From: Begonia masoniana
Lineage: Eukaryota; Streptophyta; Magnoliopsida; Cucurbitales; Begoniaceae
NCBI GenBank assembly: GCA_022432975.1
Contig: CM039508.1
Span: 27,580,788-27,644,787 of the forward strand
DNA length: 64,000 nucleotides
Direction of reading: 5' to 3'
Position numbers and translations under genes: made by a program
The notes under the pieces: model-generated
What the model saw: only the letters and a program-made list of their open reading frames with translations
Databases searched by the model: none
What the model was told of the DNA's origin: nothing
Shown: piece by piece, positions 1 to 12,698 of the stretch
Layout of the letters: every line of letters begins with the position of its first letter
How positions within the stretch are numbered: position 1 is the first letter of the stretch

Positions 1-1549
1 AGTCTCTGCATTGATTCTAGAGATACCATTGGCTTTAGATACAGAATTCCAAAGATATAACCAGGAAGCTGTGTCTAGTGTGTCAGCAATGCTTTCGGCC
101 ATGTCTTTGAGGCCTACTATTTTGGTGAGAATAAATGACGTTCAAATGAATGACACTGAATGCAATAAGTATAAGTTGAGCATGGATTCTACTGACAAGT
201 CGGATTTCAACTGCTCAGTTCATGGAAGTCTCAAGTTTCGAAATAGATGGTTTGTTCTGGCTGATACTGAACTTATAAAGGAAATCCTATCTGAGGCACA
301 TTCCTCCAAACTCTCTGTTCATCCTGGAAGTACGAAGATGTACAAAGATCTCAAGCAACATTATTGGTGGCCAGGTATGAAAAGAAGTGTGGCGGAGTAT
401 GTGGAGTCATGTCTGATCTGCCAGCAAGTCAAAGCTGAACATCAGAGGCCTGCTGGAACATTGCAACCTTTACCAGTACCCGAATGGAAATGGGAACAAA
501 TAACTATGGATTTTGTTATAGGATTACCTAGAACAGCAAAGGGTCACGATGCAATTTGGGTAATAGTTGATCGTTTAACCGAATCTGCTCACTTTCTACC
601 AATGAAGATAACATACTCGATGGATCAACTGGCTGAGTTGTATGTGCACGAAGTTGTTAGACTGCATGGAGTTCCAAGCACCATAGTTTCAGACCGAGAC
701 TCCAGATTTACATCTAAGTTTTGGAAAAGTTTGCATAAGGTTATGGGAACACAGCTTAGTTTTAGCACAGCTTTCCACCCTCAAACAGATGGACAATCGG
801 AAAAGACTATTCAAACATTGGAAGATATGCTCCGTGCATGTGTATTGGACTTTCAAGGTTCATGGAGCAAATACTTGTCCTTGGTAGAATTTTCTTATAA
901 CAACAGTTTTCAGGCAACGATAGGCATGGCACCATACGAGGCATTATATGGACGAAAGTGCAGATCTCCATTATATTGGGATGAGGTTGGAGAAGCACAA
1001 TTGATTGGTCCTGACATTGTGCAGCAGACAGTGGAGAAAATTGCTCTTATCCGACAGAGAATTTTGACAGCTCAAAGCCGGCAGAAAAGCTATGCAGACA
1101 AAAGACGAAGAGAATTAGAATTTGATGTTGGTAATGAAGTTTTCCTTAAGGTGTCACCTTTCAAAGGAGTCGCAAGATTTGCAAAGAGAGGCAAGTTGAA
1201 CCCCAGATATATAGGACCTTTCTCAATCTTGAAGAAAATTGGGAAGTCAGCTTATCAACTACAGTTACCAGCCTCCTTAGAGAGAATCCATAATGTGTTT
1301 CATGTTTCCATGTTAAAGAAGTGTGTTCGAGATCTATCTCAAGTCGTAGAACCTCAGAGTATTGAAGTCCACCCCACTCTTACTTATAAAGAGAAATCAG
1401 CAAAAATCTTAGATTATGCAGTGAAGGTATTACGCAACAAAGAAGTTCCACTGGTAAAAGTCTTATGGCATAACCAGAACATTGAGGAGACAACTTGGGA
1501 GCGCCAGCAGGACATGATAGACCAATATCCAGAACTATTTAGGTACTGA
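1..1549 (+). CDS. Ty3/gypsy polyprotein, C-terminal part (integrase and chromodomain-like tail), element A
   Basis: The frame is open from the left window edge to the stop at 1547-1549, so the protein starts outside the window. It holds the retroviral-type integrase that inserts the element cDNA. A zinc-binding H-H-C-C region lies at about residues 95-145 (ending [11 protein letters not shown]). The DDE core follows, with [17 protein letters not shown] and [15 protein letters not shown]-type region ([13 protein letters not shown]) comes next. The tail [15 protein letters not shown] resembles the chromodomain-like end of Tekay/Del chromoviruses; this lineage call is inferred. The protein aligns along its length with the same part of element F at 43250-44809, with many scattered differences. 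No internal stop is seen. A polypurine tract and LTR follow directly. Confidence 0.93.
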   Translation, partial: VSALILEIPLALDTEFQRYNQEAVSSVSAMLSAMSLRPTILVRINDVQMNDTECNKYKLSMDSTDKSDFNCSVHGSLKFRNRWFVLADTELIKEILSEAHSSKLSVHPGSTKMYKDLKQHYWWPGMKRSVAEYVESCLICQQVKAEHQRPAGTLQPLPVPEWKWEQITMDFVIGLPRTAKGHDAIWVIVDRLTESAHFLPMKITYSMDQLAELYVHEVVRLHGVPSTIVSDRDSRFTSKFWKSLHKVMGTQLSFSTAFHPQTDGQSEKTIQTLEDMLRACVLDFQGSWSKYLSLVEFSYNNSFQATIGMAPYEALYGRKCRSPLYWDEVGEAQLIGPDIVQQTVEKIALIRQRILTAQSRQKSYADKRRRELEFDVGNEVFLKVSPFKGVARFAKRGKLNPRYIGPFSILKKIGKSAYQLQLPASLERIHNVFHVSMLKKCVRDLSQVVEPQSIEVHPTLTYKEKSAKILDYAVKVLRNKEVPLVKVLWHNQNIEETTWERQQDMIDQYPELFRY

Positions 1550-1570
1550 ATTTTGAGGACAAAATTCTTT

Positions 1571-1584
1571 TAAGGAGGGTAGAT
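1571..1584 (+). other. Polypurine tract of element A
   Basis: A purine-rich run (AAGGAGGGTAGA) lies directly before the TGTAGC start of the LTR. This is where plus-strand DNA synthesis is primed in LTR elements. The same tract precedes the 3' LTR of element F at 44808-44820. Confidence 0.8.
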
Positions 1585-3616
1585 TGTAGCACCCGGTTCC
1601 ATTGAATCAAAATTTAATTTATTATTTATGATGTACTTTTATAGAAGGGTTGGGGGAGTTATTGATTAGGTTAATAAATAATCAGGCGAAGGCATGATGG
1701 TAATTAGAATTTTACATAATGGATAACGTATTAAAGGAAAAAGTCCAGTGAGAGTAGCCGCCACTGTTTCATTTCTTTTTACCTCTCAGCTCGACAGATT
1801 TCCCCTAGGCGATTCCCCTCCAACCAAGGTGAGTTTTGACTCGATTACTTGCTGTTTTTAGTGTCTAGATAACTGGTGGATGGCTATGTGTGCATTTTAG
1901 AAGTACAGAGAGTGAGGGATGGGATTTGGGGTTAAGCGATGAATCGGGAATGGACGAAGAACAGAACTCCCAGAACTAGCCCCTTTAGATTTCCTAATGT
2001 TTATAATGAAGTTTAGTAATGCTATACTTATATTTTAGGTGAGCCAGCTCTTGGAATATCCTACCACCAGGAACTCTCGGTGAAGCCAGGTAAGTGAAGT
2101 ATTGTGTGCGCCTTCGGGCCTACATCACAAAATAGTAGGTTTATGCATGTTTGAGTATTTTCTGTATGTTATGCATCATATTTTTGAAAGAATAAGAAAA
2201 TGAACTTTCATGTATCATTATGGAAAGACAAGTACAGATTGAAATGCATTGGCGGTTAAGGGAATTAATCCACCCCTTAACTGATGAACAGGATTTATAC
2301 ATTGGGAGAACTGATCCCACTCCCAAGGGAACTGAGGGATCAGAATAGCTATTAAGGGAATTCATCCACCCCTTAACTGATGAAGAGGATGTATAACATT
2401 GGGAGAATTGATCCCACTCCCAAGGGAATCAAGGGATCCGATCAGTAAATAAACGATGTGCAACTGAGATGAGAAAGTAGAAACTGCATATTCAGGATTC
2501 ATGTTTCAGCATATCATTTCATTATTGCTTTACTTACTTAGCATTAGGCTAATAGATAAGTTTTGTGATGTAGGTGTTGAGGATACCACAGGTGAATTCC
2601 CTGAGTTTACTGATGAATAGTTGGAGTTGGAGGAGCACTTCTCTATCTCGAACTGGTATACTGATGAGGCGGTTTAACTGATGTCAGTTGGTGTGAGGTT
2701 TCAGTTGACAATATTACAATTTAAGTATGTTGAGTTTTTATGGCAGTAGTGGTTATTGTATTTTGGAACATGTTAGGAATTCTCTGATAAAAAAATATTT
2801 CGTTGGGTTTTAATGTTGGTTCTTACTGGATTTTGAGTAAATGCAATGATTTGAATTGTTTTCTGGATGGTTTCGATGAAGTAAGTAAATTCCTCTCTGT
2901 AGTAGAGTTGTGTTTGTATAGCGAGGAGTTGTTGAAATGTCGTTCTGTTGTTCTGATTTCTATCGGAAGATGTCTTTAATAAAGCCATCGGAAGATGTCT
3001 TTAATAAATCTATCGGATGATGTCTCTGGAAAAGTCATCGGGTGATGTCTTCAGTAGAAGCCATCGGAAAATATGAGTAGAGTTTTGTCGGAAGATGTAG
3101 TGTATTAATCTTACCGGAAGATGTAGTTAAAGTCTTGTCATTTAGTTAACGGAGGATGTCGTTGTTAAATCTATCGGTGGATGTTGTGTTTTAAAACCTA
3201 TCGGAGGATGTATGAAGTGTTTTGTCGTTTAGTCACCGGTGGATGTAGAATAAAGTCGATCGGATGAGAGAAATCATCCGGCTGACGTCATCGGAAGATG
3301 TAGAGAATATTTTGTCGTTTGTGACCGGAAGAAGTCCTTTGCCATCAGTTTCAGCCTCTTCCGCTGACTTTGTTCAGCGGCAGATGCGTTTGACCTTTGC
3401 AACTCTTAAAGTATTTTCGCGATTTAAACCTTTATTTCTCTTGCCCGATTATTTTTAATATTCCAAGCGATTATCGAAATATTGTTTTTATGGTTTTGTT
3501 TAACTCTATTTTTGCTTAAATGATTTCCGCTGCAAGTTTCTAAAATATGATTGAAATTTTAGTCACGTACGGGCTTTTGTGTGACGAACCGGGTTCAGAT
3601 AACTCGGGGCGTTACA
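1585..3616 (+). repeat. 3' LTR of element A (2.03 kb)
   Basis: It starts TGTAGCACCCGGTTC after the polypurine tract and ends CTCGGGGCGTTACA, so it has TG...CA ends. The order of parts matches the LTRs of F: a 5' leader with splice-like GTAAGT motifs, two tandem hairpin units (2256-2326 and about 2353-2423), the conserved TTTTGTGATGTAGGTG block near 2563, and a 3' part rich in CGGAAGATGT-type short repeats (about 2960-3310). A TGACGTCA palindrome lies at about 3283. The sequence after it (3617 on) is a minus-oriented LTR, so A probably inserted into B; the left target-site copy is outside the window. Confidence 0.9.
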
Positions 3617-4942
3617 ACATCATCCGATGGATCTAATACACGACATCCACCGATGGCTAAACGACAAAACTTTCACTACATCATCCGATGGCTTCTACTG
3701 AAGACATCATCCGATGGATCACATATTTCGATAGACCAAAAACATACACTTTCTATTCACATCTTCCGATGACGTCAGCCGGATGATTCAATCCGCCAAC
3801 ATCTATCAGTGAACAAAACACACTACATCTACTGGTGAACTTCATTCACCGATGGTTGAACTTGTAAATTTCGCTCCAAAACATTCAAAACCACCTGACC
3901 TGAAGTAACTTCAGAAATCCAACGAATGACCATTTGAAACCATCATATATGTTCTTATCCAATAAAAATCCAAAGTTTGCAATTTGTAACAAAACCAAAT
4001 CAGATTCTTAATAACAGGAGAAACTCAAGTATTCTAATCCTTCAGCTATTACCATCACCAAATTCTCTACACTCCTCAACAGAACATTAAGAAATTAGAC
4101 TCCACATACTGACAATAGTTAAACCGCCCCATCAATTCACCAAGTCGATGCATGAATGTGCTCCCCCAACCAGCCTATCCCTCAACAAACTCAGAGAATT
4201 CACCTGTTGCCACTTCTTCACCTACATCACAAAACTCATCTATTAGCCTAATGCTAAATAAGTGAAGCAACAATGAAACGAAATGCTGAAATGTAAATCT
4301 TAATCATGCAGTTTCTACTCTCTCGTCTCAGTTACATTTGCATTCATCGTATTCTGATCTCTATATTCCATTGGGAGTGATATCAACTCTCCCAAAGTAA
4401 TAAATCCACTTCATCAATTAAGGGGCAGATTAGTTCCCTTAACAGCTATCATGATCCCCAGATTCCCTTGGGAGTGGGATCAACTCTCCCAATGTTATAA
4501 ATCCACTTCATCAATTAAGGGGCGGATTAATTCCCTTAACAGCTATCATAATACGTTCTGTTCATGCCTTACTTTTCATTCCATGTAAATTCGTTTTTGT
4601 AATCTTTCAAAACATGATGCATGACCAATACTAAAAACATTCAACATGCAGAAAGCCTACTGTTTTGTGATGTAGGCCCGAAGGCACAAGCATAGTTCAC
4701 TTACATGGTCTCCTGAGAAAACGTTTGGTGTTGCAACTACCTCGGGAGCTTACTCAACCTAAAACCATGGACAGACTTTCGATTAGATTTTTACTAAATC
4801 CCATTCTACACAATCCAGAAGTCTAAGGAAACTAGTTTAGGAGCTTAGTTCATTGTACATTCCCGAATACCACAAAACCCGAACTAGTTCTCTCACAACA
4901 TTCTTGAAACTCACATTTATATACTCCCCAAATAATCGATAG
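3617..4942 (-). repeat. Minus-oriented gypsy LTR B, left piece
   Basis: This reads as the reverse complement of the LTR family of A and F: CATCCGATGG-type repeats first, then the reverse of the GATGTAGGTG block near 4222, then two hairpin units near 4372-4540. It begins abruptly at the end of the LTR of A, so its 3' terminus is either outside the window (A inserted into it) or deleted. It stops at 4942, where element C begins, and continues at 15523 after C. The 5 bases GATAG at its end are repeated at 15523-15527. Confidence 0.85.
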
Positions 4943-7335
4943 TGTGACAACCCTAATACTGTACCCATTTTCCCGTACATATTTTTTTATTTTCTTTTAT
5001 CCCTATACTTTAAATAAACTCTAGGCGGAATCTAAATCGAAATTTATATTTTAAACCATTTAAAACACAACTGTTAATAACTTAAAACAATTAACAAATA
5101 AAGTAAAAACAATTAAAACAAAACAAATAAAACAGGGAGGGCAAAAATGTCAAGGCCGTAGAGGCTATAAGCCTCAGCAGCGATCGATCGCTGCATTGGC
5201 AACAGGGAGGGGCGATCAGTCGCCCCTCACACCCGCGTCCGATCGCCTAACTCCACTTCTCCTTTCTCTATAATTTATCATACATGCTCTCTGGAATCCG
5301 AAATTCCAGAGAGCAAAACTCTTTATTTCTTTCACTAACCCTGCACATCACACTTCACAAATTACATTTTCTTCAACACTTTAACTCCATTTTTAAACAT
5401 AGCTAGATTTTCCTAAAAACAAACCGCGTGGATATATTTAAAACTATACTTTTCCTCCTGTTTTAAAATGTCCAAGCAGTTTATAAAATAAGGTTTTCAA
5501 AATGTTTAAAACATGTAAACATAAACCTATCAACTATCAGTTCTCAAACATCCTAAAATGTTCTAACTGTACAATTACTTTTTCTAATCTACCATCAGCC
5601 CAAAACGCCCCGATACCCTCAAAACACGTATATACTTTCCCACGGGTCTGGTCAAGCATCGACTGCGCAACACACAACCGCAAGCCATCCTCCGTCAACT
5701 GCATCACTCCTCAGGTGGAGGGATCTCGTCCTCACCTATGTCGAAGTCACCTACACCATAAAGACACCTATGAGATAAAAATCTCAGCAAGCTCTCATAA
5801 ATGTAAATGCATGCTGTGCATATGAGTTCAGAAATCATGCAGCATTTTCTTTATCTTTACTCTGTGGGTGTCACCGAGATCTCAGCCTCCGGAGAGAGCA
5901 CATCTAGCGGTCGACTACTCTTTCCAGCTAGATGCGGGGGGAGGGATACACGCTTACAACGCGTATAGCCGTGCCTGAGCCCCATCTCGCATGACCTATA
6001 ACTATATAACTGTATGAGTACATAATAGATGTGGTATTGTGACAAACCCGTAGTCGATCTTCACAATAGGTCAAGCCCCTCTCCAGGCCACATCGCCATT
6101 TTCTTTAAAACATCGTGCGGAAATTCATTTTCTATGTTCTTTTTAAAAACACGTGATGCATGAACAATTCAATATGACATAAAGTAAACATACATACGGA
6201 GCATACCATCAAAACGCTAACACTACCATCAAAACACAACATCAACCCCTAACTACCCAACAAAAGCGATTAAATAAACACGTCACCAAATTCCTCGAAA
6301 CGACCTCGACGTACGGTGTAGGCCAATCGGCTAGAGAAGATCACGAGAACTTACCTCCTGTGCACTCAACTTCGAGCTTCGTCCACGAGCGTCGTTCACC
6401 TAAGACAATTCAGAACGATCGACGTTAAAACGAGTTTAAGCTTCTAAACGTCCAAATTGACAAAACCTTAACTAAAGAAATTTCCTAAAGATTTAATCCA
6501 ATTTATTGAGTTATTTCATCGAGCAATACACGCTCGGCAACTCAAATCCCAAATTACGAGTTTTCCCTAAATTTCAAAATTTCTCGAATTTTAACATTTT
6601 TCCACAAATTAATCTAGTTTCGTCCAATAACGCTCAATAAGTTCTATACATTCATAAACTACGATAATCTATTGATTTTTAAACCCGAAATCGCATTTTT
6701 AACCTAAACCCTAACGAAACCCTAACGTTAAATCGGCCCGAAAATTGAAAACTAACGCTCTAGAATCATAGATTCATACCTTGAGTTGCGAGAGGAGGAG
6801 AAAACACGAAGGAAGCGAGACAATAGGAGAATAAACGGAGGTCGAACGTTGAATCGCCGTCGACGGCAGAGAGGAAATCGCTCTCTGGTTTTCTCACGCA
6901 GCAGGGAAGAAATGAAGAAGAAGAAAAGTTTTTGTTATTTTATAATATTGATTTGGCAGATTACCGTTTTGCCCTTGCATTGTTTTTATATTCGTTTCGT
7001 CGTTTATTTCGTTAATTAACTAGCTATTCGGTTCCACCAAATCACCTTATTTCACCAATAAGTCCAACTCATTATTTGGGATTTATTAAAACTGTCCGTT
7101 CGCAATTCGGACCTTGTTTACTATTTTTACTAAAACGTCCTTTATATTACTAGAAACTTAATTATTCGAAATATAGTGTTATTACTCCAAAAAATCCCGT
7201 AAATTTCTTAAAATTCTGATTAATCGTTATGATTCTAATCACGCTTTCTTTTCGCCAAACGGACTTGATTCGACATATTTACAAAAATGCCATCGTATAT
7301 TATAATATTAATATCCTGAAAAGCTGGGTATTACA
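4943..7335 (-). repeat. 3' LTR of element C
   Basis: In plus coordinates it starts TGTGACAACCCTAATAC and ends AGCTGGGTATTACA. Next to it on the internal side is a purine tract on the minus strand (7336-7350, reading GGTGGGTGGAA), which marks this as the 3' LTR. It contains a GC-rich block of palindromes (5181-5314) inside an otherwise AT-rich sequence. Confidence 0.9.
5181..5314. repeat. Palindrome cluster in the LTR of C
   Basis: Several short inverted repeats lie close together: CGATCGATCG, GGGGCGATCAGTCGCCCC, and CTCTCTGGAATC with its mirror half GATTCCAGAGAG-like (5287-5313). The second LTR of C has the same block at 11264-11427, and element D has an expanded form. The block is far richer in GC than its surroundings. 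Confidence 0.8.
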
Positions 7336-10298
7336 TTCCACCCACCTTATTTAAAATTTTATCCTCAAAATTTGCCTTGGCTTATAGTTCTTGATATTAA
7401 CGTCTCTTGTCTTGTGGCATTTTTTTTTACTTCGGTCAATCGTCTGTACGTACGGTCCTTCTTCGTGGTTCTAAACCAAAACCCTACTATACTCTCTAAC
7501 ATTGGCCCTAACTTCGTATTCCCTACTTTCGATTTGATCGTACACGTCCTCTCTCACGTACTAAGCATAATCCAAATCCTCAAATCTCAATCACTTAACC
7601 CGACAACATATTTGTCACTTTAACACTTGCGCATGTACCAACTTTCGACTTTCACTTAATCACTCGCAGATTAAATCTCTTAATAATACTAACCTCAAAA
7701 TTCACTCTTTATCGACGTCTTTCTTCCGCTGTCCCTTTAAGTCAGAGCTATACCTAAGCTTCCTAATGCCAGTCAAATTGAATGGCTACAATTTCATCCA
7801 ATTTCTGGGCTGTAACCCATACCTCAATGCAATTCCCTCGATCATGTTCACAATCGGGATACACACCAACCGAATTTCTACATTAACTTCCTAATCGTAA
7901 TCCTCATTTTCAGTTCACGCATCAAATCTTACCAAATCTCTAAGTCTTAACCAAACGACCTCTAACTGTGTACTTCACACTTAACGTCCCGAGCACGTGT
8001 TGGTTTGCATTTAGTCACCCAAAACATTAAACTCTCTCTCACTTATTAATTTGTTTCTACTAAAGATTGTCCCTTATCCTCAATCCTCGAAATAACTTCA
8101 ACTACGCGACGTCATTTGGGTTGATTATCGTTCAAGGACACTTAACAACACCCAAGTTGCAATCCGAACTCCCCTCTATTTTAACTTCAACTCCTCGAAT
8201 TGAGTTCCTTTAGTTTCTATCTTTCTTAATCTCGTGTTTACCGAATATGTACCTAACCACTTTACGCACTCAGAGCCTTCTCAAATTACTTACTCCAACG
8301 CTAAGTCTCAATTTACCCTACGACCTTACGACCTTACCCACCTATCGGGTATAACAATTTCTATATATATATTTATTGGAGCTGTAAACTAAACTCGTGT
8401 ATAAGTTCGTTGGCCTTAACCTTAGTTACTATTACGACCACCCGTGTCCTCATTTCCTAGTAAGGTTCCCTTAGAACTTCTCCGTCAACTGTATCCAAAT
8501 TGTGCACTTCCTTGGGCTCCTTGCAGGTTTTAACAAAATTTCTCAACTAAGATTTAAATCTCTAAATTTCACAAACCATCTCGTCGAGATTACCTCGAGG
8601 TCTCGGTGAGTCTAACTGGGAGTTAAAGTTACTACCCGCTAGGGACTCAGGTCCCATTGTAACTAGGATATCCTAAACATCATATTTCGTTCTAAACTAC
8701 CTCAATGAATTCTATCGCTATGGCTTTAACTAATTTCTCTCACTATCTATATTATGTTCATCTGCCTGACTCGCATCCTTATTAACTCCAGACACAATTT
8801 AATTCTCAAGTTTTGCCATAGACTTGTTCTATGCTGTTTGTTTTAACCTTAGATCATTAATGTGTCCATCGATATCGACTTGTTAACCGTCAAACTTTTG
8901 GAACTTTTTCTAACTTAGTCTCTCTCTAAGTTTATTTAAATGGGTTCATTGCAATCCTCATTCTTCCTATTCTTTAAATTGCTAAACTCACAAATCATAT
9001 GCCGTGTAACGCCGGTCTAAACTTCCAACCATACCCTTCATTTAGTCCAACAATCTCCTTCACTTACTCCAGATATCACATAAGGATTTTTTTGAAGTTA
9101 CCAAACGATTTGCCCTCTTTCGTTCTTCCTAGTCAGGTTCTAGATATACTATTCGACTTTCGTGAAATAAGTCATCCCACGGTCTTCTTGTTTGAAAACT
9201 TGTTGTAGATGAGTTCACGTCCTTAATCCGAATTTCCTCAAGTTCCCAAATCTTATTCTTCTATTTCTCCAAAAGAAGGATTCGAAAACATCTTTTTGTC
9301 GTAGACCAACGCACACTGATGTTTCTACTTCCATACCGGAGGCAAGTCTCAGGCTGTGATCTTTAACTTGAACTGTATTAACTATAGGCCCATAACTAAA
9401 TCCCCTATACTTTTAAGTCAAAGGAATTTACAATCTCTTACTTTGTCACCTCATTCCACATGCGATACACACTCTTGTTGATTAACCATTTCCTATTAAC
9501 GTCGCACACGTCACACTTAGCCTCTAAATATGACTTTTAACTCAAGGCGTTAAACCCTTCTTTAATTAGCTACTGTATTTGGGTTTCTAAAATAGTCCAT
9601 CCCTTATGTTTAGTCTCATATTCCTTGATCGAGCAATACCGATGGCCCGACATGTCTATGCTTTACTCATCCCTTAATGCCCTCGAAATTTATCAACGTC
9701 TCGGTTTCGACTTGATCCATCTATTTTCTTCATGGCATTGGCCAGTACGAACACGTCTAAGCTATGCCTAAGTCTTTTGTCCATAATTTAGCATTGACCA
9801 ATTACATTCCCTAACATTCCTCAGTAGAACCGATTCTCCTTCGAATATCGTTTTGATCTAATTATCTTTACCTCACTCGGATCTAAATTATACGAGTTCT
9901 TATTATGTCGTATTATTATACTTTGACAATTTAGGTATTCTTTAGTAAGCCTTACATCTAATCTTTAATGCCCTTTTTGATTGATCACATTCTAAATCTG
10001 TGAGGGTTCGTCAACTAATGTCCAATTTCTATTTATTTAGACCTTACATTTCGTAAGTTACGTCCCTCTAATAGTAACTAATTCTAGTGTACATCTTCTT
10101 GTGGTTAAGTCAGATTAATGCATAACTCTCTTTCTATAAGTCCTTATCGTTCTATATTTAGCCTACTGTCTTCTCGTCGTGGTACTCCTAGGAACTCTTT
10201 CTACCCACCTTCTACTATATTTTACCTCTTCATTTTTCAAACCTACTTTTATCTATCGTACAGCTTTTGTCATTAAACAATCTCTCAAACTATCCTTT
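7336..10298 (-). pseudogene. Decayed pol region of element C
   Basis: No long reading frame exists here, but minus-strand reading finds eroded integrase-like stretches. Near 9340-9390 a stretch like QVK..H is followed by a W-K-stop version of the WKWE motif that precedes the integrase core. Near 9080-9160 the reading resembles the SDRD...FWK region. Frames change often and stops are frequent. Element D (25585-26300) carries a parallel decayed copy, including the same TAG in the W-K position. I read this as an old pol kept as non-coding filler. The alignment was done by eye and is weak in detail. Confidence 0.6.
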
Positions 10299-10874
10299 TT
10301 ATTCTATTGTTCTCCACTCCGTTAACTGTGAAGATAAAACTATACCTGAAGCGACTGACGGTGGGGCAGCCTTCTCGGCTTCGATCGGGGTAATTACCCT
10401 CGGTGCACCTCTCTTTTGATCCCCATCTGGTGTAATTCGGATCAATAGTGGACAATCCTTGATATAGTGGCCAGCTTTTCCACACCGATAGCACCTATTT
10501 GTACCCATCCAGCAATCTCTGTAATGCTCTTTCTGGCATTCTAGACCCAAAGGTTTCCAAGAAGTTCCCTGTGCCCGGCTTCCTTTGTTCTGGTTCTTTC
10601 TTTCGTCATATACTCTTTTAACACCTCTTCGTTGTTCTTCCTCTATTGGGTGAAGTTGAAACCCCTTGAGGTACCCATCCACACCGTGGTTGCTGGGAGC
10701 ACTCACCTCCTGAGTCCTAAGTTTTTCTCAGTTTGTCAATATGTCAAGCTGACGGGATTGTCTGTCTATGTATCGAGCTTGTTGGTCAAGATGTCGGGAC
10801 TGCTGGGCAATGAATTTCTTAAGGTAGTCTATCGTATCGTCTCGGTCATCTCGGTTATTTCCTCGACGCACCAT
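10299..10874 (-). pseudogene. Reduced gag of element C (N-terminal helix plus zinc knuckle)
   Basis: The reading frame starts at ATG 10874, 147 bases inside the primer site. It has one in-frame TGA (10728-10730) and ends at 10299, about 191 codons in all. The first 48 codons are a polar, Gln/Arg-rich stretch likely to be helical. The second part contains CQKEHYRDC and the CCHC zinc knuckle CYRCGKAGHYIKDC, which in gag proteins binds RNA. After PPSVASGIV, the usual entry to protease, the frame ends. The capsid part of about 200 residues found in full gypsy gags is missing. Element D has the same kind of reduced gag. Confidence 0.75.
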
Positions 10875-11020
10875 ATTTATGTAACTCCTATAAATATTAA
10901 AACAAACACTCTATAAAAAAATGAAATCAAATAAAGCAATAAACATACTTACAGTTGATGAAGAATGTCCGCGCAGTTGCTGTGCAGTCGAGCAGTCTAC
11001 AGAATCGATTTTAAAACCCG

Positions 11021-11035
11021 GGGGCTCTGATACCA
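11021..11035 (-). other. Primer-binding site of element C
   Basis: The minus strand reads TGGTATCAGAGCCCC, which matches the 3' end complement of initiator tRNA-Met used by many plant LTR elements. It lies 5 bases inside the right LTR, so the right LTR is the 5' LTR. Confidence 0.88.
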
Positions 11036-11263
11036 TAAGTTGTGACAACCCTAATACTGTACCCATTTTCCCGTACATATTTTTTTATTTTCTTTTATCC
11101 CTATACTTTAAATAAACTCTAGGCGGAATCTAAATCGAAATCTATATTTTAAACCATTTAAAACACAACTGTTAATAACTTAAAACAATTAACAAATAAA
11201 GAAAAAACAATTAAAACAAAACAAATAAAACAGGGAGGGCAAAAATGTCAAGGCCGTAACAAA

Positions 11264-11427
11264 CAGGGGGGCGATCGAACGCTAACCTCAGCAGCGATCG
11301 ATCGCTGCATTGGCAACAGGGAGGGGCGATCAGTCGCCCCTCACACTCGCGCCCGATCGCCTAACTCCACTTCTCCTTTCTCTATAATTTATCATACATG
11401 CTCTCTGGAATCCGAAATTCCAGAGAG
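11264..11427. repeat. Palindrome cluster, second LTR of C
   Basis: This is the counterpart of 5181-5314, with CGATCGATCG, GGGGCGATCAGTCGCCCC and the TCTGGAAT...ATTCCAGA inverted repeat. It has a few extra bases (GGGGGGCGATCGAACG) that are absent from the other LTR. Confidence 0.78.
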
Positions 11428-12698
11428 CAAAACTCTTTATTTCTTTCACTAACCCTGCACATCACACTTCACAAATTACATTTTCTTCAACACTTTAACC
11501 TCATTTTTAAACATAGCTAGATTTTCCTAAAAACAAACCGCGTGGATATATTTAAAACTATACTTTTCCTCCTGTTTTAAAATGTCCAAGCAGTTTATAA
11601 AATCAGGTTTTCAAAACGTTTAAAACATGTAAACATAAACCTATCAACTATCAGTTCTCAAACATCCTAAAATGTTCTAACCGTACAATTACTTTTTCTA
11701 ATCTACCATCAGCCCAAAACGCCCTGATACCCTCAAAACACGTACATACTTCCCCACGGGTCTGGTCAAGTATCGACTGCGCAACACAGCACCGCAAGCC
11801 ATCCTCCGTCAACTGCATCACTCCTCAGGTGGAGGGATCTCGTCCTCACCTATGTCAAAGTCACCTACACCATACAGACACCTATGAGATAAAAATCTCA
11901 GCAAGCTCTCATAAATGTAAATGCATGATGTGCATATGAGTTCAGAAATCATGCAGCATTTTCTTTATCTTTACTCTGTGGGTGTCACCGAGATCTCAGC
12001 CTCCTAACCGGAGAGAGCACACCCAGCGGTCGGACTATTCTTTCCAGCTAGACGGGGGGGCGGTACACACTTACAATGTGTACAGCCGTGCCTGAGCCCA
12101 ATCTCGCATGACCTATAACTGTATAACTGTATGAGTACATAATAGATGTGGTATTGTGACAAACCCGTAGTCGATCTTCACAATAGGTCAAGCCCCTCTC
12201 CAGGCCACATCGCCATTTTCTTTAAAACATCGTGCGGAAATTCATTTTCTATGTTCTTTTTAAAAACACGTGATGCATGAACAATTCAATATGACATAAA
12301 GTAAACATACATACGAAGCATACCATCAAAACGCTAACACTACCATCAAAACACAACATCAACCCCTAACTACCCAACAAAAGCGATTAAATAAACACGT
12401 CACCAAATTCCTCGAAACGACCTCGACGTACGGTGTAGGCCAATCGGCCAGAGAAGATCACGAGAACTTACCTCGTGTGAACTGAACTTCGAGCTTCATC
12501 CACGAGCGTCGTTCACCTAAGACAATTCAGAACGATCGACGTTAAAACGAGTTTAAGCTTCGAAACGTCCAAATTGACAAAACCTTAACTAAAGAAATTT
12601 CCTAAAGCTTTAATCCAATTCATTGAGCTATTTCATCGAGCAATATACGCTCGGCAACTCAAATCCCAAATTACGAGTTTTCCCTAAATCTCAAAATT

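Noticed and set aside
6700..6735. Telomere-like CCCTAA words (also near 14890)
   Set aside because: Only two or three imperfect units inside an LTR; not an interstitial telomere array.
6786..7019. 77-codon basic frame in the LTR of C
   Set aside because: It is low-complexity Arg/Lys-rich, truncated in the partner LTR near 15000, and has no family features.
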